Shown here: piece after piece, positions 42,430 through 55,041 of the stretch | How positions within the stretch are numbered: the stretch's first letter is position 1 | Layout of the letters: each line of letters begins with the position of its first letter | Assembly (NCBI GenBank): GCA_023630585.1 | Contig: CM042558.1 | Span: 17,884,300 to 17,948,299, forward strand | Length of the DNA stretch: 64,000 bases | Source of the DNA: Cranoglanis bouderius | Taxonomy: Eukaryota; Chordata; Actinopteri; Siluriformes; Cranoglanididae | Direction of reading: 5' to 3' | Notes under the pieces: generated by a model | What the model was told of the DNA's origin: nothing | Databases searched by the model: none | What the model saw: only the letters and a program-made list of their open reading frames with translations | Made by a program: the position numbers and the translations under genes

Positions 42430-42725
42430 GGCAGGCAGTGCAGTGAGTAGCATCACTGCCACACAGCACCATGTTTTCCCTGTGTGTAAGGGTGTCTCGC
42501 ATGTTTTCCCTCTTTGTGGGGGTGTCTCACACGTTTTCCCTGAGTGTAGGGGTTTTCTACAGGTTCTCCAGTTTCCTCCCACCTTCCAAAAACCCCATGC
42601 CAGTAGGTAGAATGGCTATGCTAGATTGTCCCTTGGTGCGAATGTGTGTATATCCAGGGTTAGGATCCAGTTTCCGTACGACTCTGAGCAGGATAACGTG
42701 CTTGCTACTACTAAAGATAAATGAA
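42430..42725 (+). repeat. Dispersed fish repeat with short internal tandem copies
   Basis: Contains three imperfect tandem units starting ATGTTTTCCCT or ACGTTTTCCCT (about 35 bases each), then GGTTCTCCAGTTTCCTCCCA, and ends AGCAGGATAACGTGCTTGCT. Its end is shared with the 3778-3835 fragment. The phrases are typical of an abundant teleost repeat; class not assigned. Confidence 0.6.
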
Positions 42726-44022
42726 TGGATTATTTTAAATTGATTTTTATTCTACCTTTCTTCTTCAGTGATTATTTTGTGAAAATCAGATTTTAAGATG
42801 TAAGAACTATGTAAGAACTATGGACAACTGTTAATTACCAAATGTGAACCAGTGTGTAATGTACATGTTACATTTTTTGTGTGTGTGTGTGTCAGTATGA
42901 TGTTCTGTACATATAACTTTTAACATTTCTCTTTTGCTTACGTCTTAAATCTTTTAGTTATGAGACCCAGCAGCTGCAGGAAGAAAATGCTCAAGGCTTT
43001 GACGTGATTGCGGCGCCATCGTGTGGTCAACTGTAGCATTACAAGCTGAACAGCTTCTCTAGACTGATGTAGATTTCATTACACAATCTCATTCAAATAT
43101 CAATAATATCCCTTTTAATAATAATAATAATAAAACATTATAACAATACATAATTGAATTTATATCTTACCTTTCATTAAAAAACACACATTAGAGCTGT
43201 GTTAAGCTGTGTTATCAGTCTAGTTACCTACCTTTAAAGGTGTGCAGTCTCAGGTCTGTGATTTCCTAGATGGCTTTGGAGTGAGGAACCGTCAATAAAA
43301 TAATGATTATATGGTCATCACTTCTTTTGGACAGTGTGTGTGTTGTATGAAATGAAATAAGACTAGGGTTAGATAGGCCTAAGTGTGGAGGCGACACTGT
43401 TTATGGAAATGAACACAGATTAGTTCTTTAGTACATGACTGTTTACTGTTTGTTTACTTCTTTGTTTTGTAGCGGGGCTAATTTGCCATTAAATCGATGT
43501 ATAGTGTGTGTGTGAGAGAGAGAGAGAGAGAGGAGGGGAGACAGACAGACAGATAGATAGAGCAAGTTTCAGTTAGCAGGCGTTTTAGCTTTTGTTTTAG
43601 CTTAATGCCTGAACTTACCAGCCAAATTTGTAAGTTTATAAGTTCCACAGGTGCCGTTACTGAACCAAACGAACAGCAGAAATAATTATCCTCCCATATT
43701 TCTGTTTTATTTCCATTAATTACACAGTGGTTACTTCTATATTTCTTACTAGTGTATCGTTGCCGTTTTCCGTTCAGACGTTTAGCATTTAACGGTTTTT
43801 CGGATTTGAATTTTAAATTGCAGACGCGAGCGCGTCAAATAGCCTAATTGTGCGCGAGCCCGCGACACAGCTGCGTCACCTCTTCTCTGATTGGGTTCTT
43901 GCTAATGTTTACATCTGTCAGGATTTATAATTATTTTTTACGTTCTCTGTGTGTTATTCTTTTGATTCCTGGCAACAACAACAAAAAAGTCAAGATACTA
44001 CAGATGAATTTATTTGCATGTA

Positions 44023-44057
<35 letters not shown>

Positions 44058-44398
44058 ATGTGCATACTATATAAAACAAACAAACAAATAAAAAAAAAGT
44101 GAAAACACAAAATTATTTAATATCATTTATTAGTATATCTACCATATATCTACCTATCTATTTGATGACTTCTGCATTAGTGAGTCAGTACGACAACATT
44201 GTATATTTCCAAAAAATTACAAAAATATAAATGTTACAGAAAAATGTCAGTAAAGAAAGCCACATATTACATAACAGGCCACTTTTCAGACAAAACAAAC
44301 AAACAAACAAAACCAGAATAAAGGCGACTGTCAAAGTCTCCAGAAGAAGAAAATTTCCTTATAAAACTGCACAAAGTGTACCTGAGGCTACTGATTTT

Positions 44399-44442
44399 TA
44401 TTATTTATTTTTTATTTATTTATTTATTTATTTATTTATTTT
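44399..44442. repeat. (TTTA)n microsatellite
   Basis: About 44 bases of TTTA/TTAT units. Confidence 0.9.
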
Positions 44443-44455
44443 AAAGCAAGGCACT

Positions 44456-44600
44456 GTCACACCAAATACTCATTTTGTTTAGTTCATTACTGTTTACTGC
44501 TATTTATAGCATTTTTTTTTGTGTACAACTTCATTACTTTTGAAAGCATCTTTGCTTCACAGCATTTCTCTGCATGTGCCTAAGATTTTGCACAGCACTG
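44456..44600 (-). mobile_element. Family B (Tc1-end-like) fragment
   Basis: CTGCATGTGCCTAAGATTTT and GTCACACCAAATACTCATTTTG-type text match, inverted, the left end of the 35656 element. A solo end without a transposase. Confidence 0.75.
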
Positions 44601-44773
44601 ACACATAACAGTTTAAGACTAGACATGTCATAGATGCAATTTATACAATTTATCAAAATCAACTGTCACTAATTTCTACCAGACTATTATTCTGAACTAT
44701 TATTTTGAACGCCATCTAGCAGCTGGCCTCATACATTAGTCACCTGACTCAACATACTTCCTGTAAAAATGTA

Positions 44774-45764
44774 CAGGGTGTATCTCAAATCAATCACTTC
44801 TTCCCTACTCTAAGGCAGACATATTGAACCCTATGAGACAGTTTCTTACAGTCTTTAATTATCCATAAATCATTATTTATTTTTAAATCTGACTTAGTGT
44901 TTGGGAAGGGAATTGGGATGGGGTGTAAAAGTACAAAGTACAGGTTTAATTTATTTATTTATTTATCCATTTATGGATACATTCAGTGTTGTAGAAGATC
45001 AGCAAGTTAAATCTGTCTGTCTTGAAACATTCATCTGGTATAAAGCACTGACACTGGAGACTCCTAATGTTAATTAAAGGTTCTTATAGAAATCTTACTC
45101 ACCATAGCAACTTTTATACATTTTAATACATTGTTATATGTTACAAATGATACATTTTGTTCTTTGTTTATATATATATTTATTTATATCAAGGCTTTGG
45201 CAGTGTATCAGAGTAAAGTCGAATATATTATACCTTTCATTTCCCTAGCGGCTGTCAGTGTTGTCTTGTTATTCAAAACAAATCAACGTAAGCAGAGGTT
45301 TATTTCACATCGATTAAACAAGACTTTAAGGTAAAGCTGTTCATTAACCAACTTACAGTTGGAAAACTGAATAAAAACGCACGCGTTCGAACAGCCAAAG
45401 ACACATTTACGACCTGTGCTCGCTGATATGATTGCTCCCGCTCAACGACGGCAACAAGGTGATTTTTACAATGTTGGGGGAGGGACACTTCTGATTCTAG
45501 AGACCATCTGATTTGACAGGAAATCTGATGAGACGCTGAAGTGCAGAATGATGTCATCGAAATCGTTGATCCGTATTGGCGGTCGAGAGAGACTGTAAAT
45601 TTTGAATGCATATATCTTCTAAACGCGAATTTTGTCGCTGTTTTGGAGCGCGCTAGCTTATAGATAACCTCAAGGCTGATATATTCATACTAAAACCCAC
45701 AAAACTTTGATTTCACTGGACGTTAAAAGTGTCAGCGCATAGTGTGGGATTTGAGACACAGCCC
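44774..45764. mobile_element. MITE-like element next to arl8b
   Basis: Ends CAGGGTGTATCTCAAATC and the inverse of GGGATTTGAGACACAGCCC form short imperfect inverted repeats, with TA outside both (44772-44773, 45765-45766). The interior has no transposase. It includes a piece resembling family A (CACTGGAGACTCCTAATGTT). A third end-like motif, GATTTGAGACGCACCCCTG, lies at 45813-45832. Confidence 0.6.
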
Positions 45765-45834
45765 TAGAAAAAAAAGAAGAAGAAGCGGCAGAAGCAGAAA
45801 AGACGTGTACCGATTTGAGACGCACCCCTGATCA

Positions 45835-46002
45835 TATGACCGCGCGCACTAGACTTCCGGGAGCTCTGTCACCTTTTCAGCGCAGTAAACAGCACGGAGT
45901 GAGAAAATAAACCAGCCTGTGCGTTTGTGTATGTGTGTTTAAGCGCGCGCGCGCGTGTGTTAATCCAGCTTCTGAGCTCTTTCTCCAGAGAGTCTGAGCA
46001 CC
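45835..46002 (+). promoter_or_regulatory. arl8b: arl8b promoter and 5' UTR
   Basis: CpG-rich, with CGCGCGCAC, an ETS-type ACTTCCGG at 45853-45860, and an alternating (GC)n near 45942-45955. No TATA box is evident. The transcription start probably falls between 45870 and 45970. Confidence 0.5.
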
Positions 46003-46125
46003 ATGTTGGCCCTCATTAACCGGCTCCTGGACTGGTTTCGCTCGCTCTTTTGGAAGGAGGAGATGGAGCTCACCCTCGTCGGCTTGCAGTATTCAGGAAA
46101 AACCACCTTCGTCAACGTGATAGCG
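46003..46125 (+). CDS. arl8b: arl8b exon 1
   Basis: 41 codons with the start in GAGCACCATGTTGG, a good initiation context. Encodes the membrane-binding N-terminal helix and the P-loop. Donor GTGAGC. Confidence 0.97.
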
Positions 46126-46222
46126 GTGAGCTCTTCCCCATGACACACACTGGACCAGCCAGCTAGCTTTACAGCTGGGCGGCTACCTAGCTAAACATTC
46201 AGCTCTTATGCATTTTAAACAT

Positions 46223-46285
<63 letters not shown>

Positions 46286-47069
46286 CATGTCTGTATTTTG
46301 GTTTTGTGAAAGCCTCGGGCCAGGCGCGTGAATTGCTGTTTACTGGTTTTCTGCTAATCATGATTTGGACGTGTTGCTAAGCAACACTCAGGTTTTAGGT
46401 TGTTATTATAGCAAGAATACTATAGTTTCCATTAATGCTGGTACTGCAGTTAGAAATGACTCCTTTACAGTCCACCAAGTGAGTCATTTGCTTCCTCATC
46501 ATGAGGTGCTTTTTTTTTGTGTAATAGTGTTTAAACATGCATGCACTCTTTCTCTTTAAAATATGACTCATTATCATTGACTGACTGATCTCATAAAGCG
46601 CAATCATTCAGTTCAGATGTACAATACAGTGTCACAAAGCAGCTTTACAGGATGTAAATCTGGATGTAGGCTTAGATCCCTGATGAGCAGGCCAGAAGAA
46701 AATAGTCCCTGAGATGACACGAGACAACACGGGGAGGAACCTCAAAAGGGAAACCGGCTCCCTTATAGGTGACGCGGGATGGTGTGATTTATAAATCATG
46801 GTTAGACTGTAAAGCCAAACAGAAGCGAGTGTGTTGAAAGGATGTTCAGTGTGAGCAGATTGTGAAGAAGAGGCCTGGGATGAACACAGGCCAGTCTTTA
46901 TGATTACAGCAGCAAGTTAGTCCAGGTGAGATTAGAAACTGGGGCAGGGTGAGAATTGTTATTCTTTGGGAGTATCCATGTAAGATAGGCTGTTCTTTAA
47001 TACAGGCAGAATAACAGTCAAATGTTAGGCTGCATCATGATATAAAGATGCATGAATTAAGATGATTTA

Positions 47070-47110
<41 letters not shown>

Positions 47111-50100
47111 ATTACAATACAGGAACATGATCTTATAATTGTGTTTGATTTTCCACCAACCTGAGATAAGATCATGGAACGATCATAGTAACGACATTAT
47201 TGATACTGAGTCCTCATTTCTTTGTACATCGTCACCGCAGGGAGGTGGGATTACCCTGGCGTTTAAATCCAAAATGGAAGAAGTGTTCAGATTAACTTGG
47301 TTGATCGACAGCTATTCGGCTGAGATCACACCAGTGTCGCATCTCCATACAGGTCTCTATTTTCTCCCGCAAAAATACTTCGCTAAAGTCTTCTGCAATT
47401 AAAGTAATTTTTAAAATGTTTAAAATTGCACCATCATGTACTATTCTAGACACTGTTTGATGAATACACAACTGTCTGGAAATACAAACAAGTGTAGAGT
47501 GAAAGAGGCGGAAACGTATGGATGGACCGTATTTGCTTAAGCAACGAAGGGAACACTTTTCCCATCATGCACCATGAAATGCAAAGAGAGCATTTATGGC
47601 AGAATGGGCATGGCTAACTATAGTGTATCTACTTCATGTAGAAAGTAAAAAAAAACAAAAAACAAAAAAAAAAAAACCCAAATGTACATAGCACAGCAAA
47701 CATTGTTTAAGTGAACTAGCTTTTTTGGGGGTCCAAGCACCGAAAATCCTGGAATTGTTTTTACTAGGATATTTAGGGGTCCAAGCACCGAGTCTCTTGT
47801 AAGATATGGAATACAGTGAAAATTCTTTTTTTTTTTTCATACCGATTCGCTGGCTCAAGCCAAAAAAGTTTAGCCTTTTGGACCATTTAGCCTTGTCTAG
47901 TCAAATTTAAGTTAACATGCAAAACCTACATTTTCAAACCTCTCTCAGGTTTTTTGATGTATCTTTACAAAATTTGCGTCAAGTTTGACAGTAATCGTGA
48001 CAAGAATGGCAGTAATTATCAAAAATATATCTTGAGACTTGCAAACCCTATGGCCAACACATGCCAGTCAGTCCTTGTAGGGCGGAGCTTACTTTACCCA
48101 AACAGCTGTAACTCATGATTGATTGCATGTGATGGATTCATATCAGAATTGAAAAGCGTGTTCAGGATAAGAACCTGAGGATGTCTGGAACGAAGGGGTG
48201 TGGTCATTCAAGAATCAAGACCAAATGGCAGTTTTTCAGGAGCCAATGAAGGTGAAAGTTGGTGAGCGACTCTATAAGAGGATTTCTAATCATGACAGGG
48301 TTATTTAAAAAAAACAAAAAAACATGGCTGCCATCTTTCAATCAAATTTCAATAAGCATTTCACGGGGTTGGTATTGAGCTACCGTCATGAAACCTGAAC
48401 CATGGTCTTTGTAGTGTTCTGTGTACCTGAACAGGCTTCACAGCTACTTGTCCAGACTCTGGTTATCTCAAAACTGGACTACTGGAACGCACTACTCCCG
48501 GGCTTCCCATCCAGCTCCATCAAAACCCTTCAGATGATTCAGAATGCAGCAGCACGCCTTGTTTTCAACCAGCTCAAAAAAACCCATGTCACACCCCTCT
48601 TCATGTCCCTCCACTGGCCTCCTGTAGCCATCCGCACCAAATTCAAGACCTCGTCTGGAACAGCACCTCCCTACCTCAACACTCTCCTTGAGGTTTATGT
48701 TCCCTCGCCCAACCTGTGATCAGTTAACGACCGACGCCTGGTAGTGCCTACTCGGAGAGGCGTGAGGTCCCTTACCAGAACCTTCCAACTGACTGTCCCT
48801 CAGTGGTGGAATGAACTTCCAACCTCAATCCAGACAGCAGAATCTGTCACTATCTTCAAAAAACGGTTAAAGACCCACCTCTTCAGTGAACACTTAACTA
48901 ACCCATAACCTGCCCCCCTCCCTCCCAACCTTATATATTAAAACAAACAAACAAAAAAACATTCTGCACTTACACCTCTACTCTCTGCACTTTGCTTCTC
49001 TAGAACTCAATTATAAATCTTGTATGGTAGCACTACTTGTATTGTTCTCTACTTGATATATCACTTTGCTTGTATTTCTTCATTTGTAAGTGACTTTGGA
49101 TAAAAGCGTCTGCTAAACATGTAAATGCAAATGTAACTTGGCAAGAACTGGCCTCTGGGGTGCTATTTGCGAAAGATGCTTGGACCCTGCCCGTCACCAC
49201 TTGCGACTATTTTTGTCATTGTTTTCTTTAAACGTGATACAGTTACATGTGATCATTTCATAAACCTCGTTCTGATAATTGTGATTGAATCTGTAAGTCA
49301 CATGTCATAGTCGTCTCGCATCCCTAACCCTAGTTTCCCCTTATCAGAGCTGTGAGGTGGTGTCTGGCCTGCGAGGATGAAAGAAAGTCTCAGGCGTTGA
49401 AATGACCCTCTTCTGCAAACACTCGCTGGCAGAGCAAGCTCTCTCACACCTCGCCTTGCCCTGCCTCGAATCGCCTCTAATCATTGTTAAAGTCTCTCTT
49501 TCTCTGAAGACGTATTGCTGTAGCGGAGTGAGCTTGGCACTGTGCCCACGAGTCTTCTCTGGCAGACCATAATGCACCGGGGCCATCGCAGACAGGATAG
49601 TTGAATGGAGGCTGTAAACTCGACCCGCCATTTCCAGAATGGGTTCATTAAACGCCTCACGGATGTGTAGAACTCGAACACGTCGCTAAAGATCGATTAG
49701 AGAGCAAGCTGGAGGAGTGAAGGATAAACACGTGTTGATAAACGTGTGTATATGAGTGTTATAAACATTATTTATTATTCTACACCATTTACTCATCCTT
49801 CCTTCAGAACTTCATTAGGCTCCAATCAGGCACCTGACTATTACATTTAAAGAGTAAATAAGCTTAATACGTGCATGATAAAGATTAAAGATGAACCAAA
49901 CTGCCATGATATTATTTATAAAATACATTTCCTGTGATTTAGAACATTTAAGTTCAGACTGGGTCTTGTAACGTAAACTTATACTAAGATAGAGGAAATG
50001 CTCGTTGTGATGACGTCACATGACACGTCTTGGCCGAAATCTGCGGAAAATCTGCGGTGATTTTGAAAAATCGCAATCTCCTCCGAATAGTCTGGAGTTT

Positions 50101-52682
50101 GCTTGATTTCGCGTTGATTACTGCAACTGCAAAATTGTGAAATCCAGGAGGGACAGAAATTCTGTTTCATTTTTTCCTATTTTACTTTTTTGTGCCCTCA
50201 GTCCTGATGATTTTTTTTTTCCCACCTATGTCCGCTGCAGTAAAGCATTTTGCCACGATGCTAACCATGTCAGAGCAATGGCAGCTAAAAAAAAACAAAA
50301 CCCTAAATAATTAGGAATTTATTGTTTTCTCAGTTATTTAGTTGTGACTGTGACTTAATTGTTTTATTTTTGCGACACTGAGGTACCTGGTGCAACTCGA
50401 TTCAACACTATTTCATACTCCCACGTAATCAGCGAGACCACATGACATTACTGATGTGCAACAAATCTCAGCGGTCTTAGGGTAGATTGCTCAAAAGGTT
50501 CATTAATTTAGAAAATAATAGTCACCAGATCTACCCTTCTTCCTGTTTAGTCGTAGTTCTGATATTGCAGCTTTGAACAGTCATTCTGAAACCCCTGAGT
50601 TTTTTCACTTTCCTTCTTCACTACAGAGACCACTGAGCTGTCTCAAACCCCGTAGCTGTGTGATTGCTAATAACAGAATAGGGGTGAAATATTTCACAGT
50701 ACAACCGGCTGTCAGCATTTTAAGTTGTTTTTGGCACTTTGTACTTTGATCCTATTTGTAATCAGGAAGCTGGAAAAGTCAAAAAAAAAAAAAAAAGGAG
50801 GACTTTCAAGATCCAGCTCAGTTTAACAAGCCTGTTGCTGATCTTCAGCAGGTTTATTTTAGATAAATGTGGTGTATTTGATTGGACGTGAAGATGGAGG
50901 CTGATGGAGTCCACGAGCGGGGCTGGAAAGTACCAAACACGAAACAGGATATGTTCCCTCACGTGACAAATGAAGGTTTATGTTAACAAATAGTATTACA
51001 TCGTCGTGCTATCTGGCAGCACTGGTTTCATTTTAGATCAGCAGTTTTTGTCTATTAAGAGATCCGTGCAGTGCTGGCGTTAGAAGTACTGCTCTGTTGG
51101 GTTTTTAAATTTTATTTTGCTCCTGTTAAACATTTCCTCAGCTATTAGGTGGTAAAAACAAAATTGATCTGAGATCACGAGCTCCTTCCGTCGCAGCTGA
51201 TGTGGAGTTTCTGCTGCGTAGTCGGCGGTTGTAATGACTGGAAGAGCTCCCACTGTTCCTTTGGGACGACACAGAAAATGGCCTGTTCTCTGAACTCTGA
51301 CAGACAATCTGCTGTGGGGGAGATATGTACAGTAATTCTCTTGAGTATGCACAAAATACACTCACACATAAAAAAATAATAATGATAAATTTTATAAGAA
51401 TAAAACAACAAGACAACACTGTGAATTGAAGTGCATATCATTTTTTTGGGGGGGACGGAAGAACTGATTATTTCATGTGTCATGGATCTGACCTGACAAG
51501 ATGTTAACCTCATGCCAGATTAAAAGGTCAGACAGATTGAAATCCGATAGTGTCGGGCGTTAATATGCAAATCATCTCATTAATATTCAAACACGAACAT
51601 TTATTTTGTTTATCGTTTTTTTAGTTGATTTATTAATTAGATGGTTGTTGATCTTTTTTTAATCTCACGAACATTTGTAAGGTGTCAACGTCTTGTCTAT
51701 TGAGAGGAGCTTTTACTTTGTCAAATGTGGCTTGGCGCGACAGAAGCATTTACATGGTTAAAATACGTCTTGGGCAATTATAAAGGGCTCACGTACAAAG
51801 TTATTACAAAATTTGGAAAGGGAAAAGGAGGAGGTTAAACCGGTTGTTTATTTTAAACTATTAATATCTTAAATGGTCAAATGTTGTTTGTTTTTTTGTT
51901 TTTTTTGTTACTGTGAAACGTCTCTGTCGTCATTTTATCCTTAAAGTTCCACAACCACGTTTCGTTGCCATGCCAGTTTTGGTGAATCATTTCCTCTTTC
52001 AGTTATCTTTAGTTTAATGTCATAAGTCTTATAGGAGCTTTTCTACCTAGGGCTGTCCATTTTCTAAAGAATTTGTAATAACCGCAAACGTGAGTGAAAT
52101 ATGAAATAAAATGGCAACAACAACCAAAGAAAATCGTAAATAGAAATGTAGCAGTGGTAATCTAACAACACAAAGGGTGATTTGACTAAAGTTTAACCAT
52201 AAAAATGCTCTTGCCAGTCCTAGCTAGTGATGAGCAGGTTGCCTTTGTTGTAGCTTTGGAGACAGAAAATTAACACCGTTCCAGCTGGTTATTTGACTTA
52301 TCTGTATGTGGTTGAAGTGAGAACTGGTGATCGTCCCAAAAAATACACACGCTGTTATTTTTAGTTACGTTGCAACATTGAAATATTTTCAATTCAACAT
52401 GAGTTTCATTCAAATAAACCAGTTTCTGGCAGTATTTACTTCAGATCAATCAGCCTAAACACGTGAGTTGGTTGAATCTGTAGCACTGACTGCACACTTT
52501 CCGGCTTTGAGAAAGTAAATATCTCCATAAACTCATGATCACCAGTGTTAGCTGGCTAGCTAACCAAACTTGCTTTCATGGCGACGTCCGTTTCTTCCGC
52601 GCTTTACATACTTTATATCATTCTCAAGCTCGAAAATGATATAATTCTTAGTTTATAATTCTTCTGAGTCAAATTAGGTTTT

Positions 52683-52715
<33 letters not shown>

Positions 52716-53882
52716 CCCCCCCACTCGACCCCCAACTTGCAGCTTGATTGGTCCGGAGATGATAAAGCGTTTGACGAAAGGTTTCACACATCTTGTAAAA
52801 CAGGAAAGGTGTAGAAAACTAAACGTGAAATGAAACATCAAAGCTGCCATTGTTGACTAAATGTAAACTGCAGAATCATAACGCATTCGAGTGGTGGTTT
52901 TTTTTGTTTTTTTTGTCCATTAATGCATAAATATTAGAAAAATATGAATCACTTTTATACCATGTCAGCCAAACCTGGATAAACATCTGTGGAGCTGCCT
53001 ACAGCTTTTTCCCTCTGCTCCAGTGATTTGATTTACAGTTGGTTTGGGTGTAATCCCTCTCCCCCTCCAGGAGTCTCGGAAGAATCCCGATTACTGCTCA
53101 TTACTCTTTATAGAAAAGCAGGAATTTGACCTACAGGAATGTGGCCCGGATTATGGATTGTAAAATCAGAGAGAAATCTTAACCATGTCTGGAAACTGTG
53201 GAAGATTTTTTTTTATTTATTTATTTTTTTTGTAGAAGACCTGTTTGAGAGTAATTCAACATTTGCCCTGTCCTATTTGTTAGTTTCTTTCCTTATTAGA
53301 TTAAGTAATCAAGTCCTGCTGCTGGATTAGAGCTCCATTAATCTATAGAGCAAGCAAGGAATGTGACCTACATCCTGCTGGGGTGTTTCCCCCCCCTCTT
53401 TAATTGCAGCTTATTGGATTACGAGTTTTCTGAATTTTACCCGCACGTCGACTAATATGATCATTGTGTAGAGAGATTTACTGTACAGCTCAATGTGACT
53501 ATTGTGTTTGAAACAAACAAACAAAAATAAGTTTAAAACTCCCAGATCCAGCTTTCTTCACTTTACAGCCATGAAGAACGAGACATTTCCCAGTGAACCC
53601 ATTTCGTCTTCTTTTTATCATTTCAAAAAAAATTATATAGCAGGTTTCTGAGCATGCCTGAGTTATGTAGCTTTCTGTCTAACTCTGTTGCAGATATTAA
53701 ATAAAGTAAATTGTGCATTTACACTTGCAGTAACACCCTCTCCTATCTGTTCTCTCCTCTTCTCTTCATTTTGTCTCTTCTGTCGGTGTTTGTGCAGTCG
53801 GGGCAGTTCAGTGAGGACATGATCCCCACGGTGGGCTTTAACATGAGGAAGGTCACCAAAGGCAACGTCACAATAAAGGTAT

Positions 53883-53936
<54 letters not shown>

Positions 53937-54968
53937 CAGGTTATTTTTCACCTGTAACTTTCTCACTTCTGTAGTTTAACAATTGATAATCCCTAATCTG
54001 GTCAGATGAATCGTTTCATCTTGCACAGGTCAAGCAAAATTTCTAAAATACTATTTTATTGATGTGATCTATTTATCTATTTGAGATGCTTCTATTGTTA
54101 TGTTCAAAGCCTGCCCATTTCACAGAAGAATATTATGTGCAAGCATTACGTAAGCAAGCTAGCTCTAGCACTTACATTACAGCAGCTATAAACAGTCGCT
54201 CCATCACCAGCCTCCCTTTTTTTCCCCCTCTCTCTCTTGAAGTTAATCAGATAAAAAAAAATTAATCTTACTAAGAAAGCACACCGCTTTGCCTCTGACA
54301 CTGGAGACTCCTTCCATAAATGTTAAATAAACGTGTCCTTATAGAAACCTTCACCGTTTCAACGATCACACAAATTTTTTTCTTTGTTGAATAACGCATT
54401 TTTAAAAAATCTGTTTATTGCTGGGGTTTAAACGATGCGTGCCCACTCTACAAGTCCCTGTGAATGAGCTGTTACTATAGAAACGATAACGTATCAAAAC
54501 GAAAGCATTGACATAACGCGTGTCCCATAAAGGTGCTCAGGAAGTAAAATTAAAGTGAAATTATCCTTCATTATAATAAATCTTCTAACACAATTTGAAC
54601 ATCAAATATTAGGGGGAAAAAAACCCCACACATAATTACATAAAGTACATTCTTAAGAATATTCCACGATTAACTTTTTTGCTGTATTAAAAATTCGTCT
54701 TTGACCTATATATATATTTATATATACACACACACACACACGCACGCGTACGCTTTTCCACACAGAGGCAGACGTCAGTACGGAAAGAGGACGTTTCGGA
54801 GAAAAGTCCTGCATCAGCTGTGCTTTGGAATGAACTGCTTTTCCTACACAGCTGATGAAGGACTTTTTCCTGAAGTTGTGCTATTTTCACTAGGCTGCGA
54901 TTTTTACTTCCTCTATATTCCCTTATATATGAAGTACGCTACACTGACCCCTGCTGTGGTTCTTCATC

Positions 54969-55041
<73 letters not shown>

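Larger units (their letters stand above)
41196..45860. other. bhlhe40-arl8b intergenic region
   Basis: Mostly repeats: a dispersed repeat (42430-42725), (GT)n at 44025-44055, (TTTA)n at 44399-44442, a family B fragment (44456-44600) and a MITE-like element (44774-45764). No gene is recognised. Confidence 0.65.
46126..53797 (+). other. arl8b intron 1, 7.7 kb
   Basis: Holds (TA)n at 46229-46279, a dispersed repeat at 46590-46830, (AAT)n at 47071-47109, a repeat with a nested LINE tail (47725-49190), poly(T) at 52686-52715 and CNE-like stretches at 49330-49690 and 52970-53440. No additional exon is seen. Confidence 0.65.

Noticed and set aside
45300..45611. 103-codon minus-strand frame near arl8b
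   Set aside because: Lies in the MITE-like element, with no known domain and no partner exon.
49344..49631. 95-codon minus-strand frame in arl8b intron 1
   Set aside because: No recognised protein; the stretch is better viewed as possible non-coding conserved DNA.
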